Shown: positions 21,190 through 34,374, counted from the first letter of the stretch. The stretch: 64,000 bases of DNA from Oegoconia quadripuncta (GCA_949316235.1 OX438744.1:36452778-36516777), one strand, 5' to 3'. A program made the numbers and translations. Notes: a model not told the origin generated them from the letters alone.

Positions 21190-22702
21190 CCGTAACACTA
21201 GGCAACTTTACCAAACCTGTGGCAAAATTACCATATCATAGGTATTTGATTTAAAGACAGTTACTGAGAAAACTTGTGCATATACAAGCTTTATTTTAAT
21301 GGTAGGATAATTTGAACTGATTTTGGAAACATTTCGCAATAATTATCAACTGGCAACACTTAACGTTATGTCAATATGGCAGCCCAAACTGGACAGGTGT
21401 GAGGACGTAAAAAATATTTATGGATAAATTGTGGTTGCAGCGTTGTCCCAACTTATGACAGGTAAGCTATTTTAACATATTATGTGTAAAATATAGTCAG
21501 GATTACAGTGATAATAGTAGTAACTGCTATTATCTATTTTTATTCAAATTATTTCCGTGGGTAATGTTACTTGGATTTAGGTAAAGTTGCAAGTGACTAC
21601 TTTGTGGTAAGTTTACCTGTGGTTAGGGTTGCCATCAAGCTAAACTTGGAAAATTAGGTACCTATGTAGGTACTTATCTACCTACATCTCGTTTGAGTGT
21701 AAATATGTAGGTACATAGGTTTTCTTTTTGTGTTTATTTAGAGGATATTACAATCGGGATAAGAAGTTAGTTGTTTAAAAATACTTACTTATCTATCTAT
21801 TATTAATTGACTTGATATGTAAACTTATGTCTTAAGGTGGTACGATTTCCATACAAAAAAATAATTCACTTTGGTCGAGAAACATTCGAAAGTGTGAATA
21901 TTTACTGCTTGTATTATGATTTATACTGATGACAAATGTACCCAAAATTGCGCGAATTTGGTTTCTAAACGTTAATAATGTAAAATACACCAATGAAAAT
22001 TAAAAATTATAAAATCTCGTAACAACGCCATCTAATTCCTAATAGTTTTAAGTTTAAAGTAACACTTGTTGCAATTTTAAAGATTTATTACGTGTTTTTG
22101 TTACTATTCTATTTCATAGTTCTTTAATTAGATAGGTACCTAGGTACTAAAATAACCTTACCTTATATTTTGAGAGAATTGTGATATTGACAATTAATAA
22201 GGACCTAATTTAGGTACCTATTTCTTTTTTTTTGTAAGCAAAACTTTCTTTAATATAAATATGATAAAAAAAATAAACTGTCTTTCATTTTTTTGACAAC
22301 CCTAAGCCAAAAATATTTTTGTATGAAAATTGCAATAATTCCTTGGCAACTTTACCTACAGTCAGTATTGCCATTTTATTAAATGGTTTCCTCCGCATTT
22401 TTCTTATTTTATAAAAAAAGGCCCCATAATCTACACCAACTTTACCAGAATTTGCATTACAATGCAGTTTAACATGAAAAAAATCGCGTAGGTAATCTTG
22501 CCAAATTTGAGTTATCTTTACCCATGACCTATATCACTCTGTAGGATTGTTATTATAAAGTTTTATTGAAGAATAAATTAATGATATGATAGCCAAATGT
22601 CTAATAAAGCATATAAAAAAAAATACAGTTCTGTATGTCCCAAAACAAAAAAAATACATTGATTTTTGACGAAAAATATGGTAAAGTTGCCTAGTTTTAC
22701 GG
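21190..22702. mobile_element. 1.5-kb non-coding TIR element, TSD TA
   Basis: Left end CCGTAACACTAGGCAACTTTACCA mirrors the right end TGGTAAAGTTGCCTAGTTTTACGG, with TA on both sides (21188-21189 and 22703-22704). No open frame longer than about 60 codons is present. GGCAACTTTACC-like words recur inside in both orientations (near 21230, 21580, 21610, 22340, 22430 and 22490). It looks like a non-autonomous Tc1/mariner-type element within intron 1 of unit G. Confidence 0.75.
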
Positions 22703-23326
22703 TACCTACTTACAAGTTATGCTTTGTAGTACCTAGCGTTAGCGTTGAAAATGACACGAAAAATACAAGTAAGTATCTTTTAAATGACCCATGTTTTTTT
22801 CAATAAAGTGCCGAAACTTTCATTGCGGAGCCTACCTACTTTAATTTTTTACATTTACGTTTTTAAAGTCTCCTAGAACGACGATTACGAAACGCATTCA
22901 AACAAGTTCATACATGTTAGGTTGATCGAGATAAGTTGAGCCGAATGTTTATTACCTACTTATTATTATTTTTGGTACTAATTATTATAGTGACTAAGTA
23001 AATTAAAGTATTAAAAATATAATAGGGCCAAGAGCTGAGTCAATATTTTGAGTAGGTATCTGTTACTGGTAAGTAGGTACACAGAAAAAGCCTTTTCATA
23101 TTATAAGACACCCAAATACAAATGGCAGGTAGGTACCTATTATGAGTTTGATTAATGTAGACTAATACAGAATAAGAGCTAATAGATATTTCTTTTATTT
23201 ACCCAACAAACGGGGACTAAATGAACACAAATACATAATAATATTATATGTACCTATAATAATAGACTAAGAGCTAAAATACCTTTTTAAAACATTTCCA
23301 CCACAAGTTTTATTTTCATATTCCAG

Positions 23327-25899
23327 GCGCCAACAATGGTTGATATTAATCCATAGAGAAGACTTATTAAAACGAATAGAAGATTTGAAATTGGGTAGTC
23401 ATTTAATTTGTTCTGCACATTTTGAAGATTCTTCAATTAAAATAATTAAACATCTCAAAAACGATGCTCTTCCATCAATTCTTTTACCCAAACAACTGCA
23501 AGAAGGCTCATCTTGTTCAGAAGCACAGTCTACATCATCCGCACCAGTCAAAGGCAAAGTCACTATATTGTCGGATAAAATCATAAAAGAAGACTCATCT
23601 TGTTCAGAAGTACAGTCCACGTCCGTACGATCGAAAGGCAAAGGTAAAGGCAATGTGATAATTTTGTCGAATAAAAAAGCACATGTTACCGTTGCAACTG
23701 AAACAGAATCATTACAATCAATGGACGAGCAAACACAGACTTCAAAGTCCCTTACTGAAGGAACGCCAAGAAAACGTAAACTTTTAAATGAAATAAGAGA
23801 ATGTAATTTGAAACGCCGAAAGTTGGCTAGAGAATTTACAAAAATTAAGAATGAGTTGGAGGCAAAAAATAAGTCTATAGAATGTAATGATCCTGAGGAC
23901 GAAATCGGTCGGAGGTTCCAGAAATTGATGGAATGGCACAATAAAATTAAAAACAAGTACAAAGCGAATCGGTACGACGCAGAGTACAAAGTTTTTGCAT
24001 TAAACTTACATTATTCAAGTCCACATGCATACAGATGTTTACAAACGGTATTGAAACTACCATGTAAAAATACTTTGAATCAACTCATAATGAATATTCC
24101 TCCAAAATTTGATAATCGAGTATTAGATAGCTTGGCCTTAAAAATAAAGTCGCTTCCAGATTCAGCAAAACACTGCACCATATGTGTTGACGAGATGATC
24201 CTGAAAAGAAACCTACACTACAATATTAATACCGATGAAGTTATTGGTTTTCGCAATATAAACGGAAAAATATCACCAGAAATTGCTAGCAATGCATTTG
24301 TAATAATGCTTCAAGGCATTTACTTTAAATGGAAACAACCACTTGCATATGCATTGCTCGCAACTACGAAGCACTATGAAGAAATTGATTTATGGATGAA
24401 TGAAATTATTGCGAAACTTTCCACGATAGGAATTAAAGTGAAAGCAATAGTGTCTGACCAAGGATCTAATTTTGACAAATTTGCTAAAGAAGTAAAAAAA
24501 GTAACAGTAGCAAAACCGTATTTCATGTATGATAGATAATACCAAAATTTATTACATATTTGATGTGCCACACTTAATAAAAGTGTATCCGGAATAACTT
24601 ACTGACTAGCAACTTCATTCATAACGGCAAAATTATTTCGTGGGATTATATCGAACAACTTTACAAAGAACAAAAAGAAAAAAATTTAAGGCTTATACCG
24701 AAAATCACAGACGCTCATATCCAACCAAATAACTTTCAAAAAATGAGTGTTAAGTTAGCTGTGCAAATACTGAGTCGTACTGTATCAGCAGCACTTCACA
24801 CGTACATCGACGTAGGCAAAATCTCGGAAGAGGCCAGACCAACTGCGAATTTCTTAGAGTTATTGAATGACTTGTTTGACGTTCTGAATTCAAGCAAAAT
24901 AAAATGTCCTAATAAGTTTCCAACAGCTTTCAGACTGAGTAAAGACCAAGAAAACGTACTTAATAATGCCAAGGAAATGTTTGCTGCTACTAAAGCTATA
25001 AACCGAAAGACTGGAAAAAATAATACGGGACATATAAAATCTTTTCTCAATTTTCAAATATCTATAAATTCCATTAAAATGCTCTACGGGGATCTGAAAA
25101 AGATGGGTTTAAATATTTATTCACACGCAGATTAAACCAAGACAATTTGGAAAAATTTTTTGGTGCAATTAGGCAACAGGGTGGATCCTGCAGTGAGCCT
25201 ACACCAATTCAATTCCGACGAGCTTTTTCAAAGCTGTTTTTATGTAATATGCTTAATAGCTCACCATATGCAAACTGCGAGATGGATATTTGTGATATAC
25301 TTCTCAAAGCCGAAGATATCGCAAATATCAATCTCTTCGGTACCGGTACATCACCCCATACATCCACCATATGTTTGGGAGGTGACACAGATTATCGCAT
25401 AGACTTACCAGACGAAAACGCATTAACTTATGTCTCTGGTTATCTTTTTTTTAAATGTGTAAATATACACAAGTGTCCCGACATAAACAAAGCCTTAGAA
25501 ACAGTTCCGGAGTTAGGCGAAACAAAATTGTTTACAAGATATAAGGCTTTTAACAAAAAATCCGGGTTCTATGGAAGCCTTAAAATGCCGCCTAAAGAGT
25601 TCATTCAATACGTCCAAAATTTAGAAACAGCATTCACACAAAATATTGACAATTTCATTCAAAATAATCCAGGAAGTGAACTGCTAAACTTGTTTAAAAC
25701 TGTACCACAACAAACTCCATGTACTTGTTTCCCTATAAATTACCTATTAAAATTGTTTGCTAGATTCCGCATATTTGCTACTATAAAATTCAATAACCGT
25801 CAATTCAAAGACGGCAAAAAGGGAATAAAAATTTATAATTTGCTCATTTTTTATAATGTAATTTTTTATTATTATATTGGAGGTTTATTTTTTTATTAA
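23327..25899 (+). pseudogene. P-element/THAP9-type transposase, exon 2 of unit G, three frameshifts
   Basis: Acceptor ATATTCCAG. Order: the rest of the THAP domain (QQWLILIHREDL, ICSAHF, DALPSILLP); a linker with two related SSCSE.QSTS segments; TPRKRKLLNEIRE and a coiled coil (about 23760-23890); then the RNase H-like domain with ICVDEM (first D) and VSDQGSNF (second D). The frame stops at 24539. Homology continues in another frame (TKIYYIFDVPHLIKS, 24541-24580), a third (24590-25135: LLTSNFIHNGKIISWDY ... KKMGLN) and a fourth (about 25100-25899: FTRRLNQDNLEKFFGAIRQQ, NALTYVSGYLFFKC..HKC). LExFFG probably carries the third acidic residue. This is the only almost complete transposase of the array, but three frameshifts make it inactive unless they are assembly errors. 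Confidence 0.85.
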
Positions 25900-25904
25900 A
25901 AAGC

Positions 25905-26160
25905 TGAATGCGCGTAGGTTGATCTACCAGCTGGGTAAGATTTTGTGACACTGCCATCTTATAAAGTTCTTTCCCAGCGTGGTCGGTCTTCTTGAAGGGG
26001 AACAACCACTCCTGGTGGTGTGCATTAAAATCTCCCAAGAAGACCATTTGCGCAGTGGGATATAGCTGCTGCACGGTATCGGATGTTGCGATAAGGTAGT
26101 CAATCAGGCTTGTTATCTCCTGGTCGCAACTGTGCAATCTGTAGATACCGGCGTAGAGAA
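25905..26160 (-). mobile_element. LINE endonuclease fragment
   Basis: The minus-strand frame reads ITSLIDYLIATSDTVQQLYP, then MVFLGDFNAHHQEWLF and LTQLVDQPTRI, the GDFNAHH motif of the apurinic-like endonuclease of non-LTR retrotransposons. Only about 85 codons remain. It abuts the 3' end of the P-type transposase. Confidence 0.75.
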
Positions 26161-26194
26161 TTTTGGTTAAATAAAACATAATCAGTATTAGCAA

Positions 26195-28237
26195 TATTAT
26201 TTTTATTACCTACTGCATTTCCTAATACCTTAGAATCCGGGTACAAATTACTTTACATAGGTACTTACAAATCATGCGGCTAGCTCCTACGCTATAATTC
26301 CATAATCACTCAGGGAAATAGGTAGGTGGGTAAGTATTAATTTTAACACCAGAACCAACTTTATGATGTGTTGGCTCTTGGACTATCTTCGTGTCGTCAG
26401 GCCTCTGTCACTCGCCTATAACTACCGCGATAAGCACCTACAGCGCGCCACAACTTGAAGTTCCAAATGAATCGTGCGTGGGCCGCCCCACGCTGGTGAG
26501 TACCTACTCGACGCGTACCTATGCGACCGAACGGTTCGTGGCAACAACGCAAGATTTATTGCTCAAACAGCACTGTACTACGTCCAGTACTATTTTAATA
26601 AATAATATATTCTGTGACTGTGACTCTTCTTATATATAATGGACAATCGAAATACTAATAAGTAATTGCTGCGTGGACTTGTTTTGTTCAAATGTTGTCC
26701 ATTTCAAAGCATTTAACAAGGAATCTTATTTTTACGGAGAAAGTTCCGCCTGAAAATTTCGCGAATTAGTACATAAGGAACTGGAGGTTTCCCTTTTTAG
26801 AATAATTTTGAAGGACAAGCAAGCAAACAGCTTACTTTCGCTGCTAAAAAACATTAACTTTACTGCACCAATGTCCATGTTTTCCGATGTTATACCTTTT
26901 AAAATTGTTTGTTCGATATCGAATTTTCGAAACATTGAAGTTTAATAATAGGTACTTTCAGGATGGTAAGAAATGTATGTATTTCTTATTATAACACTAC
27001 ATTAAAGCTAAACAATTTACAATACCTACCTAAATGATTTTCTTAATAGTATGATTCTAATTTATTTTACTTTGCTTGTACCACGGGCTTGTACAACTAT
27101 TATATTATTTATTCTGTGCTGTTACGTAGTAACTAGTATCTAATCTGTGGTAGTAGGTTATTAGTTTAGGCACTAGGGAGGAACATCAAAACTACTACCT
27201 ACATACGTAGACTGCTAAAATCATAACCCTTCCTTTTGGTAGTACCGAAAAAGAGACAACCCTACTGTTACACGTGCCGCGTCATAAGAGAGATTTACGC
27301 GATAGAAAGGGACGGACAATGTAGGTGTTTAAAAATTTTAGTTGGTAGCGCTGTGCGAACTGTATTGCACTCTTAGATTATGTACCTGATTGCACTATAT
27401 TGCGTAGCGCAAGAGTCGCCATTTCTTTAAATGTTAGTACTTGTTCCCGCCCACTAGAGGTCCTCGAAGAGAAATAAAACGACGATACGAATAGAGAGCC
27501 TTTAATGCTCGCGAAAACTCAACAAAAAAAAATTACATTTTTACTTATCCATTCGCAAAGACAGAAACGATACCGCGATTTAAAATGGATCAGCGACATC
27601 TAGTGACAAATTTGAGAACTTAATTTATATAACTCAATCAGTACTATTACCTATTCTGTGCTCAAGGCCCCTACTCGCAAACAACGTTTATCTCATGTTA
27701 TTCATAGCAATCCGATTTTTTGATTTTTATTATAAAAATCGGATTTTTTCGCACCCTCATAGCTCAGTGTATCGGGTCGCTCAAAAAGCAACATACTGAT
27801 TTTCAGCACAAGGGGTGTTATTACCTACCGCTATGACTTGTTCTACTGAATGATATTGGTTCAGTATTCCAATAATGATATTGGTTCAGTAGGTGTTGAT
27901 TTTGTGCCTTGTGCAATTATATAAAAAATGTCTTTCTATCCACACAACTTCAATCAATGAAATATTCCATAGTTTTATGTGCAAAATATCTTTATTAGAT
28001 TATTAATATTATCTTGAAAACACTTACCCACACACACATTCACACAACATACACACTCATCCTAGTTAAGCTTAGTATAGCTGTGTAGTGGAAGCATCCT
28101 GTCTTCGTTTATACTGAATACATCCATTACATGATATTTGTTGCAACAGAACGCAGCACTTACTTGGCGCGCTCTATGTCAAATAATTACTAATTGCATG
28201 ATGTTGATAATTTCCTAAATAAAAGATCTAATTACAA
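26195..28237. other. no recognised gene (2 kb)
   Basis: Mostly AT-rich. A less AT-rich patch at 26330-26560 has an open frame (SPITTAISTYSAPQLEVPNE) but no convincing exon. A small palindrome (AAAAATCGGATTTTTT) lies near 27710-27750 and a CA-rich run near 28030. Confidence 0.4.
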
Positions 28238-29460
28238 CAACCAATAGCTCATTCATTTCTCTCTCAATGCAAAAATGATTGGATTGATGAAATTATAAAA
28301 TCATTACTAAATATTGGTCAAGTCCTTGACATACTTCGTCTTTAGCTTTATCTCAGATTTAGACTAATTCCTAGACGTTCCGTGAGTGCAGATAAAACAT
28401 ATTTTGAAATAAACGGACACAAAATGTATTACATGTTTGATGGCCCACATCTTTCGAAATGTATAAGGAACAATTTAATGACTTGTGATTTTTTGACATT
28501 TTTGACAATAAAATAGCAAAATGGTCACATACTATACTAACTATATTGTTAAGACAAAAAGCGAACTATTAGATTAGCACTAAAACTGAATGATATTCAC
28601 GTCAATCCAAATAATTTTCAGATAATGCGTACGTAGATTTAATTTTAAAGAGATACAGCTGACTTTGTAAATAAAATTAATAATTTGTTAGATTTATTAA
28701 ACTCAAGTACACAGCGATCTCCTAATAAACTTACGATTATCAAATTAAGTTTTTATAAGAAATGCAAACGTTTTTCAGGAATAAGCGATTGACAAAATGA
28801 CGTTACAAGTATCATGAATTGCATTCATGGATTTCAAGTTTCTTTAAAGTCTTTATTACAACTTCATGAAGATTTAAATTAAGCACAAATGAAATTTATA
28901 TTTACAAGACGTCTTAATCAAGATTGTCTAGAAAACTTTTTTGGAAAAGTCAGACAGGCGGGTGGTAACTGCCAAGAACCAACTTGTCGCCAACTTAGTA
29001 TTGCTTTCAATAAGATGTTTATCACCAATATCTTAAAGAAACACCAAAATACAAATTGTGATCAGGATTTCGATAGTTTACTCATGAAGCCAGACACTTG
29101 CTAAATTTTTAATACCCCCATCACAAGGTCGCAATCTGACGATGAAACTGTCCCTGAATTAACAGTAGGAACAAATGATAATCAATTTGATTTACCAGAA
29201 AAAATTGTCTCTACTAATGTATCGGGCTATTTGTATAAAAATTGTCTCGAAAATCACAAATGTGACTAAATAAAATTATATGTTAACAGATCTGAGCAAC
29301 CTATAATCATGGGCAAAGATTCTTTATTTTTATTCAGTCATTACAATTACGAAAGTAGTGTAAGAGTCGGGATTTTTAATAATACCTCTTGAAAATTTTG
29401 TCGCATTTGTCAGATCGCTTGAAAAAAAATTTCGCGGTAAATATTGGTAGGTAATGATAT
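28238..29460 (+). pseudogene. P-type transposase relic without THAP (unit H)
   Basis: Decayed copy of the second half of the transposase: NDWIDEIIKSLLNIG (parallel to LWMNEIIAKLSTIG of unit G); YYMFDGPHLSKC at about 28420; the best-kept piece FTRRLNQDCLENFFGKVRQAGGNCQEPT at 28895-29104; then after one in-frame stop NVSGYLYKNCLENHKC up to 29268. Many stops and frameshifts. No THAP exon is seen upstream, so it is a 5'-deleted copy. Its middle is closest to the relic of unit K (42240-42640). Confidence 0.8.
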
Positions 29461-29491
29461 TCTGAAACGAGTACAAGATTGTAAAGGAGTT

Positions 29492-29626
29492 GGCTAAACT
29501 ACTGCCCTTAGCATGTATAGAAATGTGTCACTTGCAGATAATGATGAAATATTGAGTAATTAATTATTACGTGTTTATTATTCTCCTAGAACTTTCGTGA
29601 ATTTATCAAAAAATTAAAGGTTTTCA
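29492..29626. repeat. inverted partner of 35691-35829
   Basis: GGCTAAACTACTGCCCTTAGCATGTATAGAAAT ... CTAGAACTTTCGTGAATTTATCAAAAAATTAAA matches the reverse complement of 35691-35829 over about 135 bp, by eye about three quarters identical. The two arms enclose the DDE_Tnp_4 transposase gene and a foldback element. They may be long TIRs or two opposed copies of one MITE. Confidence 0.6.
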
Positions 29627-29949
29627 CTTTGACCTCAGTTACCTGACCCAATGAAGCATAGATCTTTTTTAGTTCACTCTTCTCGGGGAAGGCAAAGGAA
29701 CCTAACTCCATACAGCCATGTCTTAGTTCTCTTATTTGTTCAGTTTAGTGAAGTCAGTCTCAGTCAAAACAAGTCATTCGACGTATACTTGGCGTGGCGT
29801 ATACAGAGTTTAATCAAAGTCATTCATAAGTGACAGAGTGCTTTAAGAAAGATTTTGGCGACTTCTTGTGGGAAACCGCGTTACGCATTCACTTTGTACA
29901 CCATAAAAAAAAGTCATAATAAACTAGTAGTAGTAGTTAAACTAGTACT

Positions 29950-30300
29950 GGTGTCGATTCGGATGTACACCAACTAAACTAAAACGAATTTTAAAGTAGT
30001 ACTGTCCCTTTCTCCCTGCAACAGTACGATGCGACGGCACCACTCTAAAACTGGTTTTAGTTTAGGTTTAGTTTAGTTGGCGTACATTTGAATCGACACC
30101 AAGGTCTCTTTCTCCCTGCAACAGTACGATGCGACGGCACCACTCTAAAACTGGTTTTAGTTTAGGTTTAGTTTAGTTGGTGTACATCCGAATCGACACC
30201 AAGGTCTCTTTCTCCCTGGAACAATACGATGCGACGGCACCACTCCAAAACTGGTTTTAGTTTAAGTTTAGTTTAGTTGGTGTACCTCCGAATCAACATC
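29950..30300. mobile_element. MITE with three internal 100-bp tandem units
   Basis: The left end GGTGTCGATTCGGATGTACA is the inverse of the right end of every unit (GTGTACATCCGAATCGACACC). The unit CTCCCTGCAACAGTACGATG starts at 30011, 30111 and 30211 exactly, so the period is 100 bp. Each unit carries its own copy of the right terminus. A one-unit copy lies at 12235-12524. Confidence 0.85.
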
Positions 30301-30598
30301 ATTAATTTTTATTTTTATTCATAGGGAGATTGGCAGTTGGCTACTTTTGGACTACCTTGTTCAATTCGGTTACCTTAGGTTTTAAAAAATGGCGATATCC
30401 AGTCCTCAACCCTTTGCAACACTGATCTGTGGTTTGTTCGCTGTGCCGGAGGCCGCGCTTGAGTCGTTCGTTTGTTGTGCTTTCTCGTATTTTGGATTTT
30501 TATTTTGACCCTCGCTTGTTTATCGGACTTTTTGTGTGCTTGCTTACCTACTGACCTCTCGCTACTCTCCACGGACTTGCATTGCCTATCGATTCATC

Positions 30599-33500
30599 AT
30601 GAGATGTATAAACTGTGGTGTAGCCACGCAAAGACTGCGGAGGCATTTCATCTCATCTTTGCCTGGTCTTCTTCTCGTAATCCTAACACAATGGTTAGCC
30701 ATCGAGGTAAGTCATTTACAGTTATCTAGTCATTCTACAGTCAATTAATATGTCAAACCACGACGAGCAAATGCGATTTGCAGGTGGTTACGGTGATTGT
30801 CAAAATACATTATAAACTCAATGAGTCACAGTGTAGCCTTCGGGGCGGGCAACGGACAATATTTACAAGATGAGTTTCTTCATCTTGTAATTGTCATGAC
30901 GCCAAACTAGTATATCATAACCATAAGTTATTGTGGAGGTATTTGTTACATACGTAACTAATGTAATTATGTTTATTCTAGGTTCCAATGGATGCCAACA
31001 TTTGTCATCCATGTTTTGAACTTCTAAGTTCGGATAGAGCTGGTAATGCTCGCTTATTTGGGCATTCAATGCTGTGCATTACTTGTGGACGTTCTGTGAG
31101 AAGTGTACAACATCATGCAGTGGACGAGAACCATCCAATGTTGCAGAATATACCACGGTCACATCCAGCTTTCCATCAGGTAATTAAAACGATGTTTAAA
31201 CACCACGTTTCTAAATGTAGATGATGATGAAAATATATAATAACAATATTTGTGGACGATTACACCAATTATCTAGTCCCTAACATAGGCTGTGCCTGTA
31301 CTATAATTAATTTATTTATTATAATAATAGAATTCTACTTATAGTAGTTTAACTAGTGACCCACTCCGGCTTCGCTTGAAAGTTAATAGGAATTTAATGT
31401 ACACAAACCTTCTGGAAGAAATATTCTAAATGACAGTGAAAAACCATATCAAAATCCATTGAGTGATCTAGATGAAGTAAGCGGACAAACAAACGGACAG
31501 ACGAAAACAGCTTTATACCATTTAGTGACACTGCATAAACAGACATAATAAATAAACATCTATGACTTACGAATAAAAATTCGCATTCATCATTTCATGG
31601 TTTGATAGATTTGAACCTGCAACCACTGATTTTGGTGGCAGGTTCACTACTCATTACACCAATAATAATAAATATCTATGCACAGACACACAGGACCATC
31701 TACTTCCTAAAGTATATCCTAAACTAACATTTTTTTAGGTTACGAACTATTTGTGTCATCCCTGCTGGATGAGACATCAACGGCAGTCAAATCAGGATGG
31801 AAACCGCAATCTACCTGGACCTTCTCCAAGACCTGGACCAAGTACTGGACCTGACTCTCAACCAGCACCTGTACCTCAACCAGCACCTGAAATAAATCTG
31901 CCAAATTATAAGCGAGCTGCAAACACCTCAACACACTGTGTGTTTAATAATTGTGTTTATAGACAACAGTTGCATGTAGTACCAGGGTTCATAAAAAAGA
32001 TGCTTATTGAAAAATATAAATTGTATATTCCCCACAGTAGTAGGGTTTGTGAAACACACCTCAATTTGGATGTTTGGTACATGTTGTTGCAAAACAACAA
32101 TATATATTCCAATTTCACTGCAAATCAAATTGAAGATATAATATATATTGCAAAGTCAGACAAACCCACATTTAATTTTGAAAAGGTTAATGAAATGGCA
32201 AATGTCATATGCCATTATTGGACGGGTTTAACCATTGCCAATTTTTTGGACTTATATAATAGTTTGCCGCCCCTCACTTTCAAGAGGCCTAAAAATGCTT
32301 TGGCTATTTATTTAGCAAAATTAAGAACAGCTGAAACTGATAGACGCCTTTCGACAATTTTTGCAGTGTCACGCCCCACCATAACAATTATATTGAAAAA
32401 AGTCAGACAGTGCTTAACACAATATTTAGTACCTCACTATATAGGCCCCAGCCATATAACCCATATGGATATTGTTAACAGGAACTTAAGCATACCAAAT
32501 GCTCTTTTTGCTAACGCATTGGAAAACAGACCAGCCATTGCAATATTTGATGGCACATATGTATACTTACAAAAAAGTTCAAATTATTTGTTCCAAAAAA
32601 AAACATACAGCTTGCATAAATATGATAATTTAGTCAAACCATTTATGATTGTTTCATGTGATGGGCATATTATTGATGTTCTTGGTCCATTTGCTGCTAC
32701 TCAAACTGATGCCGAGATTATGACTCATTTATTTCAAGAGGATAACAGTCCGTATCGTCAACTATTTCAGAATAATGATGTTTTTATATTAGATAGAGGG
32801 TTCAGGGATGCCATACCACTCTTAGAAGGATTAGACTTTCAGGTTCATAAACCCGAGTCACTGGACTATGGTCAAACACAATTAACCAGTCAGCAAGCAA
32901 ATAAAAGTAGGAAAGTAACATTATGCAGGTGGGTGGTAGAAGTCGTCAATGGACGATTTAAACGTGATTTTAAATTATTTAGACAACGATTTTTCAATTT
33001 AGCTTCACCCCACCTGATGGAAGATTTTAGAATAGCTGCAGCTCTAATCAATAAATACCACATTCTTATAGAAGATGGTCCGAACTCGGGTGCAATAATT
33101 CAAAGAGTGACACGGTATATGGAGCAGTCCAATGATTTAGGTACTTTTGTTAGAGAAAATAATCTCAACAGACAAAGATCTATTTTTACAAGAGTGGACG
33201 GAAACCTGCCCCAATTAGAGCATTTTCCCATTTTTGAATATAATGATTTAATATTATTGGCATTAGGACCTTATCAAGTTAAACAAGCCCGGTCATACTA
33301 TGGAGAGCATATTCGAGCAAATGGTATTTACGAAGTTGAAGTATGCTCAGACCTTGATAGAGTCATACATTTAGGTGGATCAAGACTCAACTATTAAGAG
33401 GCCGAATTAAATCGAGGCATATCAGCCAAAGGATTTATTATGTTTATATGATATACGAAAGCGAAAATACAAATAATCCCCTAGAGGACATATTATCATA

Positions 33501-33651
33501 TTACTGCAGCTGTATTGTGGGCAATAGAACTGTTGGCTGTTGCTGTCATGTAATGACATTGATTTGGTATTTGGGGTGGGCGAGACACCAGGATACAATG
33601 TCTGCTCCAGCTTCATTTTTAGATAATGTTCTCGTGAGGTTGGCAGAATAA
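30599..33651 (+). pseudogene. three-exon DDE_Tnp_4 transposase gene with one frameshift
   Basis: Exons 30599-30706 (MRCINCGVATQRLRRHF), 30982-31179 (ANICHPCFELLSSD ... CITCGRS) and 31739-33397 join in phase 0 at GT-AG sites (GAG|GTAAGT, TTCTAG|GTT, CAG|GTAATT, TTTTAG|GTT). CxxC pairs in exons 1-3 suggest N-terminal zinc binding; a Pro-rich linker follows. The core has IAIFDGTYVYLQ (first D), DVFILDRGFRDA (second D) and VVEVVNGRFKRDFKLF (E), as in the DDE_Tnp_4 family of PIF/Harbinger and ISL2EU-like elements. The frame stops at 33397, but a shifted frame from about 33375 continues through a SWIM-like CSCIVGNRTVGCCCHVMTLI to 33651, so one indel splits the protein of about 740 residues. AATAAA-like signals follow near 33681. 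Confidence 0.8.
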
Positions 33652-34374
33652 TATAAAACAAGTCTCTTTCCCATGGAAATAAATAAATAAATCTGTTTAT
33701 TGTAGTTTTATTTTTATGTGACCCTTAATAAATGCATATAAGGTGCGTGCTGGTAACGGGCACATATTCTTACTCAGTATATATAGTATATATAATACAT
33801 ATATACCTACATACATACCTACATACATACACATCTTCAACTTACCCTACTCATGTACAGTCGACCGCAAGTCAAGTGTAGGTGACTCTTATTACGCGGC
33901 GAAGTTGTTCAAAATAGAACAAAAGTGTTACGCTTGAACTGCAAGCCACTGTTCACAACTCACTCACTTAAACACTAATCTGAGTTATTCAATTTTTAAT
34001 TATTACTTAGGTAGAATATTGTATAATAGCATATAAGAAGACATGTGTTTTAACACAAGTTGAGATAACTGAATACAAGATTGTTGTAAAGAAATAAATA
34101 TTTTATATTACCTACCTATTTATTTTTATATGTGTAAGATGTATTGATATACCTGAATGTCTTTCCTTACTTACTAGTTGAAGTTCTAGTCTCTTTAGTC
34201 TTATAGTCTATTAAAGCTTTTTGAAGGGCTAGTACTATAGCCAAGATCAAGATTCTGAAAGTAGACCTTGATTTTTTTTTTTAATTTTATTTAAACGGCT
34301 GCATGAAATCATTCTATTATCGCAAAAACCCTATTTATTTGATTTTCTTACGACGTATACAAGCGTCTAGCTAA
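33652..34374. other. no recognised gene
   Basis: Poly(A)-signal-like AATAAATAAATAAAT at 33680, a TACATACCTACATACAT microsatellite near 33805, otherwise AT-rich. Confidence 0.4.

Noticed and set aside
26401..26494. Possible exon (SPITTAISTYSAPQLEVPNE) between CGTCAG and CTG|GTGAGT
   Set aside because: Only one frame is open, it would leave phase 0 while the next ZZ-gene exon needs phase 1, and no domain or homology is recognised.
33805..33835. TACATACCTACATACAT run and many GTAGGTAGG runs as possible arrays
   Set aside because: Simple microsatellites common in Lepidopteran DNA; no spacer-repeat structure, so not CRISPR or regulatory arrays.
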